Part shown: positions 15,717 through 24,307 of the stretch, in pieces
Layout: the number at the start of each line of letters is the position of its first letter
Numbering within the stretch: position 1 is the stretch's first letter
NCBI RefSeq assembly: GCF_023015965.1
Contig: NZ_JALKAN010000001.1
Location: 828,160 to 892,159, forward strand
Direction of reading: 5' to 3'
Source: Allomuricauda sp. F6463D
GTDB taxonomy: Bacteria > Bacteroidota > Bacteroidia > Flavobacteriales > Flavobacteriaceae
DNA: 64,000 nucleotides
Program-made: the position numbers and the translations under genes
Notes under the pieces: generated by a model
What the model was told of the DNA's origin: nothing
Databases searched by the model: none
Seen by the model: the letters and a program-made list of their open reading frames with translations, nothing else

Positions 15717-16852
15717 TCACCAAGGATAAAAAAGTACAACTGAACGCTATCGAGGATGCCATTGCCGATATAAGACAGGGCAAGGTAATTATTGTGGTAG
15801 ATGATGAGAACAGGGAGAACGAAGGTGATTTTTTGGCCGCTGCCGAACTGATTACTCCGGAGACGGTTAATTTTATGGCCACCCATGGTCGTGGTCTTAT
15901 CTGCGCACCCCTTACCGAAGGACGATGCAAAGATTTGGGACTCCACAAAATGGTAACCCATAACACCGACCCACTGGAAACAGCCTTTACGGTTTCCGTA
16001 GATTTAAGAGGGAATGGTGTAACCACTGGTATTTCTGCTGCCGACAGGGCAAAAACTGTTTTGGCGCTTACAGATAAAGCTATAAAACCCCACGAATTGG
16101 CAAGACCAGGCCATATTTTCCCATTAATTGCAAAAGAAGGTGGTGTACTTCGCCGCACAGGGCATACCGAGGCAGCCATTGACTTTGCACGATTGGCCGG
16201 ACTGGAGCCTGCAGGAGTGATTGTGGAAATTATGAACGAAGATGGTTCCATGGCCCGATTGCCCCAACTCCTTAAAGTAGCTAAAAAGTTTGATCTTAAA
16301 ATTGTTTCCATTGAGGATTTGATAGCCTATCGTATGGAACATGATAGTCTGATCGAGTTAAAGGAAGCTTTCACCATCAATACAAGGTTTGGGGAATTTA
16401 GATTACGTGCCTACAAACAAACCACAAACAATCAAGTCCATATTGCTTTGCTCAAAGGAAATTGGAAAAGTGGGGAACCTGTATTGACACGTATAAATTC
16501 CACTTTGGTGAACAACGATATGTTGGGCACTTTGACCAACAATCCAGATGAATCCTTACAGCGCATGTTCGACGCTTTGAACGCGGAAGAAAACAGCGCC
16601 ATGATTTTTATAAGTCAAGAAAATCAATCCATGAATTTATTGGGCAGATTGGCCGAGTTTAAAAAACTACAGGCAGAAGGAATCAATAAAGCACCCAAAA
16701 TTGATATGGATACGAAAGATTTTGGTATTGGCGCACAAATTCTCCATGATATCAATATCTCCAAGATTAGATTGTTGACCAATTCCGGTCAAACTAGACG
16801 CGTGGGTATGGTGGGATACGGTCTTGAGATTGTGGAGTATGTGAACTATTGA
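15713..16852 (+). CDS. ribB: 3,4-dihydroxy-2-butanone 4-phosphate synthase with degenerate GTP cyclohydrolase II domain
   Basis: Makes the four-carbon riboflavin precursor from ribulose 5-phosphate. The RibB domain (1-205) is intact, with DDENRENEGDFL, THGRGLICAPL and HTEAAIDFARLAG. The C-terminal half (about 210-379) aligns with GTP cyclohydrolase II, including the terminal FGIGAQIL and KIRLLTN, but has lost the three zinc cysteines: the SECLTGD...RCDCG region reads NSTLVNNDMLGTLTNN. The RQEGRGIG motif has become SQENQSMN. The second domain is therefore probably catalytically dead and structural or regulatory. A separate ribA is expected elsewhere. The 4-bp overlap with the LPS permease leaves no room for an FMN riboswitch. 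Confidence 0.92.
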   Translation: MITKDKKVQLNAIEDAIADIRQGKVIIVVDDENRENEGDFLAAAELITPETVNFMATHGRGLICAPLTEGRCKDLGLHKMVTHNTDPLETAFTVSVDLRGNGVTTGISAADRAKTVLALTDKAIKPHELARPGHIFPLIAKEGGVLRRTGHTEAAIDFARLAGLEPAGVIVEIMNEDGSMARLPQLLKVAKKFDLKIVSIEDLIAYRMEHDSLIELKEAFTINTRFGEFRLRAYKQTTNNQVHIALLKGNWKSGEPVLTRINSTLVNNDMLGTLTNNPDESLQRMFDALNAEENSAMIFISQENQSMNLLGRLAEFKKLQAEGINKAPKIDMDTKDFGIGAQILHDINISKIRLLTNSGQTRRVGMVGYGLEIVEYVNY

Positions 16853-16901
16853 TAGAAAAGCTCAAATCAAATTTCAAATTTAGGTGCAATTTGGTTATTC
16901 T

Positions 16902-17028
16902 GTCATTCCTGTGACGACTGGAATCCATGTTTGATGAGTTCAGCATGACGAAAAGAGATTTCTAGAAATTCGTGTCAACTATTTGCTTAGCCACTTAGAG
17001 ATTTCTCATGCTTTCGCTGATTAGTTCG
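16902..17028. repeat. Degraded relative of the 175-bp inverted-repeat element
   Basis: The block 16999-17028 reads AGATTTCTCATGC and continues to TTAGTTCG, the reverse complement of the left arm of the elements at 438 and 3084. GAAATTCGTGTCAA at about 16965 is also the inverse of a stretch inside them. A different palindromic piece (GTCATTCC to AGCATGAC, 16902-16949) is joined to it. It fills the gap between two convergent genes. Confidence 0.6.
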
Positions 17029-17139
17029 TAATATCATATAGCTTCATGGGGATTCATACAATTAGCACCAATACCTTTTACCCTTTTCCATTGATCCTTT
17101 GTCTGTGAACCAATCCCTTTCGATTAGGTCAGGCGTCTA

Positions 17140-18333
17140 TTATAAAGATGATTTAATAGCTTCCACCATTTTCTTGGCACGTTCAGTAACCTCTTTTTCG
17201 GACCAACCCAATTTAATCAAGCAAGAAATGTTTCTGGATATCCATTTATCGGATTCGGAGAAATCAGCTTTATTGTAATCGGGCAATGCCTCCTTTACAT
17301 CTTTTGGAAGATTTCCCAACGACTTCATATTGGTCAAATGTTCCCACTTTTTGTAATAGTGCCAATTGTTATTGTACCAATAAAAACATCCATCTACTCC
17401 TTTATCACTTAAGGCTTGGTGTGCTTTTTGGGCCAAGTTTTCCGAAGGTAGGAAGAAACTTAGAAACGAATAGTTCTCCTCTCCCCCATCTGGTACAGTT
17501 CTAAAAACGATTTCTGGAATGGCGGACAAAGCCTCCCTTAAAATGGTATAGTTTTTTTTCTGAATGACAATAAATTCATCCAAACGAGAAAGTTGTGCCA
17601 CCCCTACTGCTGAATTCATCTCGGAAATACGGAAATTATACCCTAAAAATGGATGCTCCTCCGCTCCCCTATTGTTACCCATATGATCGTGCCCGTGGTC
17701 GGAATATTTATGGGCATTTTCATAATAATCTTCGTTATTGGTGATGACGGCGCCGCCTTCTCCACACGTTATGGTCTTTACATAATCAAAAGAGAAGCAA
17801 CCCAAATCCCCAATACTGCCCAATGGCTTGCCCATATAAGTCCCACCAATGGCTTGACAAGCATCTTCCAACAACAATAGTCCATGTTGATCACAAATGG
17901 CTTTCAATGCTTCCAAATTGGCCATAGAGCCACACATGTGTACAGGCATCACCACTTTGGTTTTTGAGGTTATCGCGTTTACCACGGCCTCCGGTTTCAA
18001 CGTCAATGTATCATCAATATCCACCAAAACGGGTACTGCACCCAATGCCAAAATGGATTCAAAACTGGCAACAAAGGTAAAAGTGGGCATTATTACTTCA
18101 TCTCCTGCCCCAATACCTGCACTTGCCAAGGCAATAGTCAATGCAGCGGTTCCACTGCTCACTGCATGGGCATGATTGGTCTGCATTCTTTCTGCCAAAG
18201 CGGTTTCCAGCTCCTTGGTTTTCCAATGTCCATTTCGCATGGCATCGAACCCATAGCGCATCAGGACTCCAGAATCCATTACATCTTGCACTTCTTTTCT
18301 TTCCTTGTCCCCAAATAGTTCAAATCCAGGCAT
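17140..18333 (-). CDS. DegT/DnrJ/EryC1/StrS-family aminotransferase, KdnA-like
   Basis: A 397-residue PLP aminotransferase of the sugar type. The internal aldimine lysine is K186 in SFDYVKTITCGEGGA. Other motifs are SSGTAALTIAL, EDACQAIGG and FRISEMNSAVG. From memory, MPGFELFG, HMCGSMA, SDHGHDH and CFYWYNNNWHY match KdnA of Shewanella, which aminates 8-keto-Kdo to 8-amino-Kdo in LPS. The partner oxidase KdnB is not adjacent. The gene follows a TSUP permease by 12 bases on the same strand. A general nucleotide-sugar aminotransferase is the alternative. Confidence 0.8.
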   Translation of the reverse strand: MPGFELFGDKERKEVQDVMDSGVLMRYGFDAMRNGHWKTKELETALAERMQTNHAHAVSSGTAALTIALASAGIGAGDEVIMPTFTFVASFESILALGAVPVLVDIDDTLTLKPEAVVNAITSKTKVVMPVHMCGSMANLEALKAICDQHGLLLLEDACQAIGGTYMGKPLGSIGDLGCFSFDYVKTITCGEGGAVITNNEDYYENAHKYSDHGHDHMGNNRGAEEHPFLGYNFRISEMNSAVGVAQLSRLDEFIVIQKKNYTILREALSAIPEIVFRTVPDGGEENYSFLSFFLPSENLAQKAHQALSDKGVDGCFYWYNNNWHYYKKWEHLTNMKSLGNLPKDVKEALPDYNKADFSESDKWISRNISCLIKLGWSEKEVTERAKKMVEAIKSSL

Positions 18334-18345
18334 ACTTGTTTTATT

Positions 18346-19098
18346 TTAAAAGAACCATAGTTTTATGGCCATAATAGTTACGGCAACCACTAAAAATGTT
18401 TTTATAAAGCCATCTCCTTTACTAACGGAAAATCTACTGGCAAACCATGCGCCCGAGCCATTTCCTATAGCCAGCACTAGGCCTAATTTCCAATCTACCT
18501 TATCGTTAAAGGCAAATACGGCCAATGCTGCCAGCATATATATCAAAACCACTACAACCTTGGTCGCATTGGACCTTACCAAACTCATATGATTAAAATA
18601 ATGCAAAAATAGTATTGTTAAAAACCCGAGACCAGCATTGATAAAGCCACCATAAATTCCAAAAAAGAAGAAAACAACAATGGCAATCCACAGGTATTTT
18701 CCCGTTAGTCGTTCCTGTATGTCATCTACCCTCATTTTAGGTTTAAAAATAATGATGAGCACCACGGCCATCATCACTATAGCCAAAATTCTATTGAAGG
18801 TTTCATCATCAATATCCACTGCAATATATGCACCGATAATAGCCCCCAAAAAAGCAGAAATCCCCAAATAAATATTAAAAGGATAAGTACTGATTCCCTT
18901 GCTCTTAAACCCTGCGGTTGCCATAACGTTCTGAACCACAATAGCTACACGATTGGTACCATTGGCCATGGCGGGCGGCAATCCCAAAAAGATAAGTGTG
19001 GGTAAGGACAGCAGGGAACCTCCTCCTGCTACAGTGTTAATAAATCCAACTGCAAAACCTACAGCCACCAAGAGCAAATAGTGGTACCATTCTAGCAT
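18346..19098 (-). CDS. TSUP/TauE-SafE family membrane protein
   Basis: A 250-residue permease with about eight hydrophobic segments. The family N-terminus is visible (GFINTVAGGGSLLSLPTLIFLG, with the second half beginning GGFINAGLGFLT). TSUP proteins move sulfite, sulfonates or other small organic anions; the substrate here is unknown. It is upstream of and probably co-transcribed with the KdnA-like gene. It is a different subfamily from the TSUP gene at 32053. Confidence 0.85.
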   Translation of the reverse strand: MLEWYHYLLLVAVGFAVGFINTVAGGGSLLSLPTLIFLGLPPAMANGTNRVAIVVQNVMATAGFKSKGISTYPFNIYLGISAFLGAIIGAYIAVDIDDETFNRILAIVMMAVVLIIIFKPKMRVDDIQERLTGKYLWIAIVVFFFFGIYGGFINAGLGFLTILFLHYFNHMSLVRSNATKVVVVLIYMLAALAVFAFNDKVDWKLGLVLAIGNGSGAWFASRFSVSKGDGFIKTFLVVAVTIMAIKLWFF

Positions 19099-19214
19099 TG
19101 TGCAAAGGTATAACCAATGTTTTGAACGAACATACTCAATTTTGTGATCTTTGTAATTTGAAGGGATATTTTTTGGTATTGAACCTATAAACCAATAATA
19201 AATTAAAAAAGGTC

Positions 19215-19245
19215 TTTTGGGATAAAAAAAAGCTTTCTATATTTG
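19215..19245 (+). promoter_or_regulatory. Promoter of tRNA-Ser
   Basis: TTTG (19216-19219), an 18-base spacer and TATATTTG (19238-19245) match the Bacteroidota -33/-7 promoter. The tRNA starts 11 bases after the -7 box. Confidence 0.8.
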
Positions 19246-19255
19246 CACCCGCTTA

Positions 19256-19340
19256 GGAGGAATGGCAGAGTGGTCGAATGCGGCAGTCTTGAAAACTGTT
19301 GAGGGTCACACCTCCGGGGGTTCGAATCCCTCTTCCTCCG
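19256..19340 (+). tRNA. tRNA-Ser (anticodon UGA)
   Basis: The 85 bases fold as a class II tRNA. The acceptor GGAGGAA pairs with TTCCTCC before discriminator G. The anticodon loop CTTGAAA gives UGA. There is a long variable arm and the T loop is GGTTCGAATCC. The CCA is not encoded. The 3' end is the integration site of the adjacent mobile element. Confidence 0.97.
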
Positions 19341-19341
19341 C
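19328..19341 (+). other. attL of the integrative element
   Basis: CCCTCTTCCTCCGC, the last 13 bases of the tRNA plus one, is repeated exactly at 27841-27854. The direct repeat marks the strand-exchange region of tyrosine-recombinase integration. Confidence 0.85.
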
Positions 19342-19365
19342 TGAGAGACATCATCTCAAAACAAG

Positions 19366-19408
19366 AAACCCTGTAAATTATTGATTTACAGGGTTTTTAT
19401 TTTTTTTG
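19366..19408 (+). terminator. Rho-independent terminator behind tRNA-Ser, inside the element
   Basis: AAACCCTGTAAAT pairs perfectly with ATTTACAGGGTTT (13 bp, 5-base loop), followed by T-rich sequence. It restores termination of the tRNA after integration and insulates the integrase gene. Confidence 0.85.
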
Positions 19409-19442
19409 ATATCAAATGATATCATTTAATATCATCCTAATA

Positions 19443-19587
19443 GGTGCCCAATTCGGTGTCACCTGCAATCTCACCAAAAAGGGACACCTAATATCATTTA
19501 AAATATTGTTAATCAACATATTACAGGGATTATTTTTTAATATTTTTTTACTAATTTCAAGGCAAATAATGTTAAAATAGGTGTCCC
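19443..19587 (+). promoter_or_regulatory. Putative integrase arm sites / integrase promoter region
   Basis: GGTGTCCC occurs at 19580-19587, five bases before the integrase start, its inverse GGGACACC at 19481-19488, and a related GGTGCCC...CGGTGTCA at 19444-19461. The same word, in a GTTAAAA...GGTGTCCCTTT context, returns at 27762-27769 near the other end. Placement at both ends fits recombinase arm-type or directionality-factor sites. The block also has ATATCATTT repeats (19409-19435). The role is inferred. Confidence 0.5.
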
Positions 19588-19591
19588 TTTT

Positions 19592-20821
19592 ATGTTATCT
19601 CTCTTATTCTACATCAAAAAGCACAAAACCGACAAAGTAGGCCGGGCAATGATATACATCAGAATCACGGTAAATGGAAAGCGTTCCGAATTCAGCACTG
19701 GCCGCAAAATTTATCCCAACACTTGGGATGCCACCAATGGAAAGGTGTTAGGGTTCTCGCAAGAAGTACGTCAACTGAATTCGCAATTAATGAAAATACG
19801 GACCGACCTGTTTCGGCATGCGGATAAATTGAAAGACAAGGGCCGACCATTGACTGCTGTGTCACTTAAAAATTCTTACCTAGGTGTGGATAAGCCCTCA
19901 AAAATGTTATTGGAAATCTTTCAAGAGCACAATGACAGGGTTGAAAAATTAGTTGGGAAAGATTTTGCTCCTGGTACAGCAGAACGTTACAAAACAGCAA
20001 AAAGTCATCTGGCCGAATATTTACAGATCGAACTTCGAAAGAAAGATATTCCTGTCGTAGATGTAGATCATTCATTTATTTCAGGTTTTGAATATTATCT
20101 AAAGACAAAAAGAAAGTGCAGCCATAACACGGCCATCAAATATGTGGTGAACTTTAAAAAAATCATAAGGATCGCTTATGCAAATGGCTGGATCAAAACA
20201 GACCCCTTTGCCAATTGGAAAGCCCGATTAAAAACTGTAGAACGAGAATTCCTGACTGATGAAGAGCTTCAACGACTAATGAATCATCCTTTTACAAATG
20301 AACGGTTAGAGCATGTAAGGGATTGTTTTGTTTTCTGTTGCTTTACCGGATTGGCCTATGCGGATGTGAAAAAATTGACACATGACGATTTTGTGATAGG
20401 GATTGACGGAGATTTATGGATCAACACCAAACGTACCAAGACAAAGACAAAAAGCAATATTCCTGTCCTACCCACTGCCTTGTTGATTCTTGAAAAATAC
20501 GAGCATAGCCCCTTACTTGTAGATAAAAAGGTGCTACCCGTATTGACCAATCAAAAAATGAATGCCTATTTAAAGGAAATAGCGGATCTAAGCGGAATCA
20601 ATAAACACCTGACCACTCATTTGGCCAGACATACTTTTGCGACCACCGTGACACTTTCCAATGGCGTCTCCATTGAGTCTGTAAGCAAGATGCTGGGGCA
20701 CAAATCACTCCGAACTACGCAACATTATGCAAAAATATTGAACCGAAAGGTCAGTGAAGATATGCAATTGTTAAAAAAGAAATTGAGCTTTCAAGAAAAG
20801 ATCAAGTCAAAAAACGCTTAA
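19592..20821 (+). CDS. Tyrosine recombinase / integrase of the element
   Basis: A 409-residue phage-type integrase of the Bacteroidota conjugative-element kind. It has an N-terminal arm-binding domain, a SAM-like core-binding domain (about 105-205) and a catalytic domain (about 215-400). Visible catalytic residues are H343 and R346 (HLARH), H370 (LGHKS) and nucleophile Y379 (HYAKI). At the position of the first catalytic Arg the sequence is FTGLAYADV, so Ala255 replaces Arg. IntDOT of CTnDOT also lacks this Arg (Ser there). It lies about 250 bases from the tRNA attachment site and should drive integration and excision. Confidence 0.93.
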   Translation: MLSLLFYIKKHKTDKVGRAMIYIRITVNGKRSEFSTGRKIYPNTWDATNGKVLGFSQEVRQLNSQLMKIRTDLFRHADKLKDKGRPLTAVSLKNSYLGVDKPSKMLLEIFQEHNDRVEKLVGKDFAPGTAERYKTAKSHLAEYLQIELRKKDIPVVDVDHSFISGFEYYLKTKRKCSHNTAIKYVVNFKKIIRIAYANGWIKTDPFANWKARLKTVEREFLTDEELQRLMNHPFTNERLEHVRDCFVFCCFTGLAYADVKKLTHDDFVIGIDGDLWINTKRTKTKTKSNIPVLPTALLILEKYEHSPLLVDKKVLPVLTNQKMNAYLKEIADLSGINKHLTTHLARHTFATTVTLSNGVSIESVSKMLGHKSLRTTQHYAKILNRKVSEDMQLLKKKLSFQEKIKSKNA

Positions 20822-20833
20822 ACCTTTTGCCCC

Positions 20834-21073
20834 TTGATATTGGCCCTTGTAGAAACATATCAGGAAGAAGAGAATCCAGAAATTTCGTTAGAGCACCGAA
20901 AATTGCTCGATCAGCGTTTGGCCGACCACATAGCTGATCCAGAAGCCGGAAAAGATTGGAAAATCCTAAAATCTGGGCTGCACAAGAAATATGGCCTTAA
21001 CAAAGGGGTTTCCGGAAAAACCCCTGATGCATTATGTAAATTTCCTTATTTCACAGGGGTTAACAAGGTATGA
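20834..21073 (+). CDS. Small addiction-module antitoxin-like protein, probably truncated
   Basis: A 79-codon frame starting with TTG 12 bases behind the integrase. The segment ISLEHRKLLDQRLADHI...GKDWKILKSGLHKKYGL resembles the C-terminal half of the putative addiction-module antitoxin family (unstable antitoxin of ParE-type systems). The usual N-terminal helix is missing and no toxin gene follows, so this is probably a remnant or a fragment read from the integrase transcript. Identification is from pattern memory only. Confidence 0.45.
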   Translation: MILALVETYQEEENPEISLEHRKLLDQRLADHIADPEAGKDWKILKSGLHKKYGLNKGVSGKTPDALCKFPYFTGVNKV

Positions 21074-21185
21074 AGCACAAATGGGAAACAAAAAATTAGT
21101 GCGGTTTTTTAAGCCGGTAATATCTTGTTCATTTTTTGACTGATAGGTCATATTCAAATAGAAATTAATAAAATCACCATTAAAG

Positions 21186-22571
21186 TCACTTAATCTGTTT
21201 TCCCTTTTCCGTTAACCTATATCGTTGCTTACTGCTTTTCGGTTTATCCGGGATTGTCATTTCAATCAATTTTGCATCAAGTGCCGGCTGTAAATAATTA
21301 TATAAAAATGTTGGACGATGCCTCATGTCTAACTTTGTCATTAATTCTGCCGTTGTAGTTTCATCCCTACCCATTACAGAAAGTAATTTTGTAACTTGTT
21401 CGGTAACTTGTTCGGTAACTTGTTCGGTAACTTGTTCGGTAACTTGTTCGGTAACTTGTTCGGTAACTTGTTCGGTAACTTGTTCGGTGATTTTTTCAGA
21501 AGAAGGAAAAGTCATTCTGGTAAAGTTATCCATAAACCGGAAACATTCCTTTCCGTAACTCTTTAAAATCCGTGGAACGCCAGAGCCCAGTTGCTCTACC
21601 AAATCCAAATCCCTGTATATACGCATTAGCTCCTTATTCCTCGGCATAGAAACGCCTTCAAAAAAATCTTCTTTGCTAAGTCCGTCCGGTAAGGAACCGG
21701 CAGATGTTATTTCAATCCTGTCGTCAAATATTTCAAACTTAGGTGGTACTTCTCGGGTGTAGTCGTTATGTACTATGGCATTATATATAGCTTCACGCAA
21801 GGCTACAGGATTCCATAACTTTCGCTCAATACGTTCTTTTGATGTAATGGTCGCAAAAGTTGTATTTTCTACTGCAATTTTATCCAGTACACTTTTTGTG
21901 GCCTTAATGAGCGAGCAATATCCATATTCATTATTTTCAAGAAGGTCTACCCGATCTAGGCCTTTATATTTAGCAACTTTAATAGATACATTGTTCACAT
22001 CTGCTAAAAGGTAGGCTGCATAGTTAAGGAAACCGTCTTCGGTAAGTAGTTCTAGATTCTTTTTAAACTGTTTGTTAAGAGGTTTACCATTCTCCTGATA
22101 ATAGATATGTAGCTGCTCAAAACTTAAGTCCTGACGATGCGATTTTATTTTTCCTATTGAATTACGGGTACGGCTGGCGAAAAGTTTATCAATCATAGCT
22201 TGCGGCATGGGTTCGGCCGCTGTGCCTACACGAATAAAACAGCCTTTTTCGGTCATGCCGTATTTCTTTTTGAAATAGGGCTTTTCACTTCCACCGGCAA
22301 CAATAATCTTGATAATGTCTTTACCGTCACGTTCTTCAGCCACTACATCAAATAAACCCATGGCCGAAGGAGCAATATTGTTTTTGATACGGTCTTTGAT
22401 TTTAAGCATATCACTGTCAATATCATCTACACCAAGTACTTTCCCTTGCTTATCAATGCCTAAGTAAATTAACCCGCCTTCCAAATAATTGAGGAAAGCA
22501 ATCACTTCCTTTTCCAAATCCAGGTCTCTGGTTAATTTTTCTTTGTATTCTATTCTGTTTGTTTCAGACAT
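21186..22571 (-). CDS. AlbA_2-domain, GHKL-like ATP-binding transcriptional regulator
   Basis: 461 residues from MSETNRIEYKEKL; an ATG 13 codons upstream is also in frame. The N-terminal AlbA_2/Schlafen-type DNA-binding domain (about 5-130) contains EVIAFLNYLEGGLIYLGID and EKGCFIRVG. A middle GHKL-like ATP-binding region follows (NPVALREAIYNAIVHNDYT, DRIEITSAGSLPDGL, GSGVPRI). Next come eight TEQV tetrapeptide repeats and a C-terminal winged helix (about 405-461). Such proteins are common on mobile elements and are usually called putative transcriptional regulators; some AlbA_2/Schlafen-like proteins take part in phage defence. It is the main cargo gene of this element and its target is unknown. 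Confidence 0.82.
   Translation of the reverse strand: MSETNRIEYKEKLTRDLDLEKEVIAFLNYLEGGLIYLGIDKQGKVLGVDDIDSDMLKIKDRIKNNIAPSAMGLFDVVAEERDGKDIIKIIVAGGSEKPYFKKKYGMTEKGCFIRVGTAAEPMPQAMIDKLFASRTRNSIGKIKSHRQDLSFEQLHIYYQENGKPLNKQFKKNLELLTEDGFLNYAAYLLADVNNVSIKVAKYKGLDRVDLLENNEYGYCSLIKATKSVLDKIAVENTTFATITSKERIERKLWNPVALREAIYNAIVHNDYTREVPPKFEIFDDRIEITSAGSLPDGLSKEDFFEGVSMPRNKELMRIYRDLDLVEQLGSGVPRILKSYGKECFRFMDNFTRMTFPSSEKITEQVTEQVTEQVTEQVTEQVTEQVTEQVTEQVTKLLSVMGRDETTTAELMTKLDMRHRPTFLYNYLQPALDAKLIEMTIPDKPKSSKQRYRLTEKGKQIK
21391..21486 (-). repeat. Eight perfect 12-bp tandem repeats (TEQV coding)
   Basis: GTAACTTGTTCG repeats eight times without a mismatch (96 bp), encoding TEQV repeats between the ATP-binding region and the C-terminal winged helix. 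Because the unit is 12 bp, changes in copy number keep the frame and would lengthen or shorten the linker. Confidence 0.95.
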
Positions 22572-22971
22572 TATCAGTGATTTGATGTAAAAATAATCTT
22601 TTATATACACCTACTAGGGTATATGTTTTAATCAATAGAATTCCCCAAGGCTCTGCCTCGGGTGTAGTAAAGGAAATGTTTGAAAAACGGATGGTTTTTT
22701 AAAAAATGATAACATATTGTTCCGTTGAATACCTCGTGGGCTTGCTCCGAGGATTATTTATTACAAAACAACAGCCATCCCCCGGAGGTATTCACAAAAT
22801 TGGATTTCAATTCTAAGTCTGATTAAAGTAGTTATTATGTGGGGGCTAAGGTTTATGGGGAGACCACTTGTCCCCAAATCCCTTACCCCAACTTCAGCGC
22901 TCGGATCCTATCCTATTTTTGTAGCAGTTCGGAAAGAAAAGCGTATAGCAAAAATAGGATAGGGCGCTGTC
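22572..22971. other. Non-coding stretch with palindromes
   Basis: No credible gene. GAATACCTC (22727-22735) is repeated inverted as GAGGTATTC (22785-22793). Short CCTCG/CGAGG hairpin pieces occur near 22660 and 22731-22751. The promoter of the regulator gene at 22571 should lie at its left end. The rest shows no recognisable signal. Confidence 0.4.
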
Positions 22972-23427
22972 CTACTTTTTGCCTTCTACCTCCAGCCATT
23001 CTTGGTAGAGTTCCTTTGCCCCTGGGCTATCCGCAAAGAATGTCCTGTAGTGTTCAATGGCATCATCCTGACCTTTTATATATGCAGCCTCTTCTTTCTT
23101 GGACATCCTTGACACCTGATAGATTGAAAATCCAAGGACCAACAGGACCGTGACCAACAACCCCCAAGTAAGTTTTATGGCCCAACTGGGCAAGAGAACG
23201 GACCGCTCTACTTTATGAAGAATCCTTTCCATCAGTCTTTGTTGTTCCTCAATGTTGTTTTTTTGGTTGTTGCCATACTCTTTTAAAAGAGCATTTAATT
23301 CGCTGGTATCTGCCTTTAATGGATGGTTTTACAAATTTTCATGCACCTTTTCCAAACGGTCTATACTCTTCTCAAACCCGTTGATCTCCTCGGTCAACAG
23401 TTCCGCTATCTCGTCCAGTTTTGCCAT
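22972..23427 (-). pseudogene. DUF6730-like mobilization accessory gene interrupted by an in-frame stop
   Basis: One continuous frame of 151 sense and nonsense codons. It starts MAKLDEIAELLTEEINGFEKS at 23427 and is broken by TAA at 23331-23329 (codon 33). It then continues NHPLKADTSELNALL into a coiled-coil segment, a transmembrane helix (WGLLVTVLLVLGFSIY) and a charged C-terminus ending at 22972. The plan (helical N-terminus, single membrane helix) resembles DUF6730 proteins encoded next to Bacteroidota relaxases, and it lies directly downstream of the relaxase gene. The second part has an internal ATG at 23232 and could be translated separately. A sequencing error or readthrough cannot be excluded. 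Confidence 0.7.
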
Positions 23428-23437
23428 GATCTTTTGT

Positions 23438-24307
23438 TTAGATTCCTATTCCAGTGTCCCTGACCACTTTTATGGCCAGCTTGATGGTCTTCTTTATGAT
23501 GGTCTGGGTCAGGCTTGTTGGGATATTCACTGTCCGGCCCAAAAGCTGCATGCTCCTGTCCTTGGCGATTCGTTGTGCCATGCTCTTTTCAAAGTTCATT
23601 TGACGGGCGATCCTGCCCATGGACATGGACCGGTGCACTTCGCTTCCCTTTAGGTTGGTTCCCTTGTACTCAAAACGGAAACCCTGTAGCTTGTTCTGCC
23701 TGTTGATGCTCGGGATGACCTTTACATTGTTTTGCCCCATGGATTTGATGTACTGGTCAAAATCCCTTGGGCGGTCCCTGGCCATGACCTTTTCATGGAT
23801 CTTCTGTATTTCCGATCGGACATGTTGCATCCGGTACAGTTTTTCCTGTTGTACCTCCTTTACCGTGGTCAGGTCCATTTGTTTGGCCACCCGTTCCGCC
23901 ACTTGTTGGCTCCGCTTTCCGATGAAACTGTCATTGTAGGCTTTTCCCTGAAAGTTTATCCGGTTGGCATACAGATGGACATGTACATGTTCCTTGTCCC
24001 TATGGACAAAGGCAACGGCCTGGTGCTGCTTGAGGTTCATCTCTTTGAGGAACCTTTCGGTCATTTCCTTGAGCCGTTCGCTTTCCAGTTTCCTCCCGTC
24101 CTCTATGGTGGGACTGAGCACAAAGCTCAGTGTGTTCTTCCGGCACAGCTCGTTCTGTTCTTGGATGACCTTGAACTCCTCGGTGATCTCCCTTGGTGTC
24201 TCCCCGGCCAGATATTGGCTGTGGATGATCTCCGATCCTTTCTCCTGGTTCATCCCATAGCTCATCGAGGCTGCGGTATGCGATATGGACTTTCCCATTC
24301 CTATCAT
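23438..24307 (-). CDS. Relaxase / mobilization nuclease
   Basis: A 289-residue relaxase that would nick the origin of transfer. The metal-binding histidine motif is visible at H102, H107, H109 and H111 (VHRDKEHVHVHLYANR). The N-terminus MGKSISHTAASMSYGMNQEKG is typical of Bacteroidota relaxases. The catalytic Tyr is probably near the N-terminus (Y17 or Y32), which I cannot settle. It overlaps the mobC stop by ATGA and is followed by the broken DUF6730-like gene. With no transfer genes nearby, it would work in trans with a helper conjugation system. Confidence 0.9.
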   Translation of the reverse strand: MIGMGKSISHTAASMSYGMNQEKGSEIIHSQYLAGETPREITEEFKVIQEQNELCRKNTLSFVLSPTIEDGRKLESERLKEMTERFLKEMNLKQHQAVAFVHRDKEHVHVHLYANRINFQGKAYNDSFIGKRSQQVAERVAKQMDLTTVKEVQQEKLYRMQHVRSEIQKIHEKVMARDRPRDFDQYIKSMGQNNVKVIPSINRQNKLQGFRFEYKGTNLKGSEVHRSMSMGRIARQMNFEKSMAQRIAKDRSMQLLGRTVNIPTSLTQTIIKKTIKLAIKVVRDTGIGI

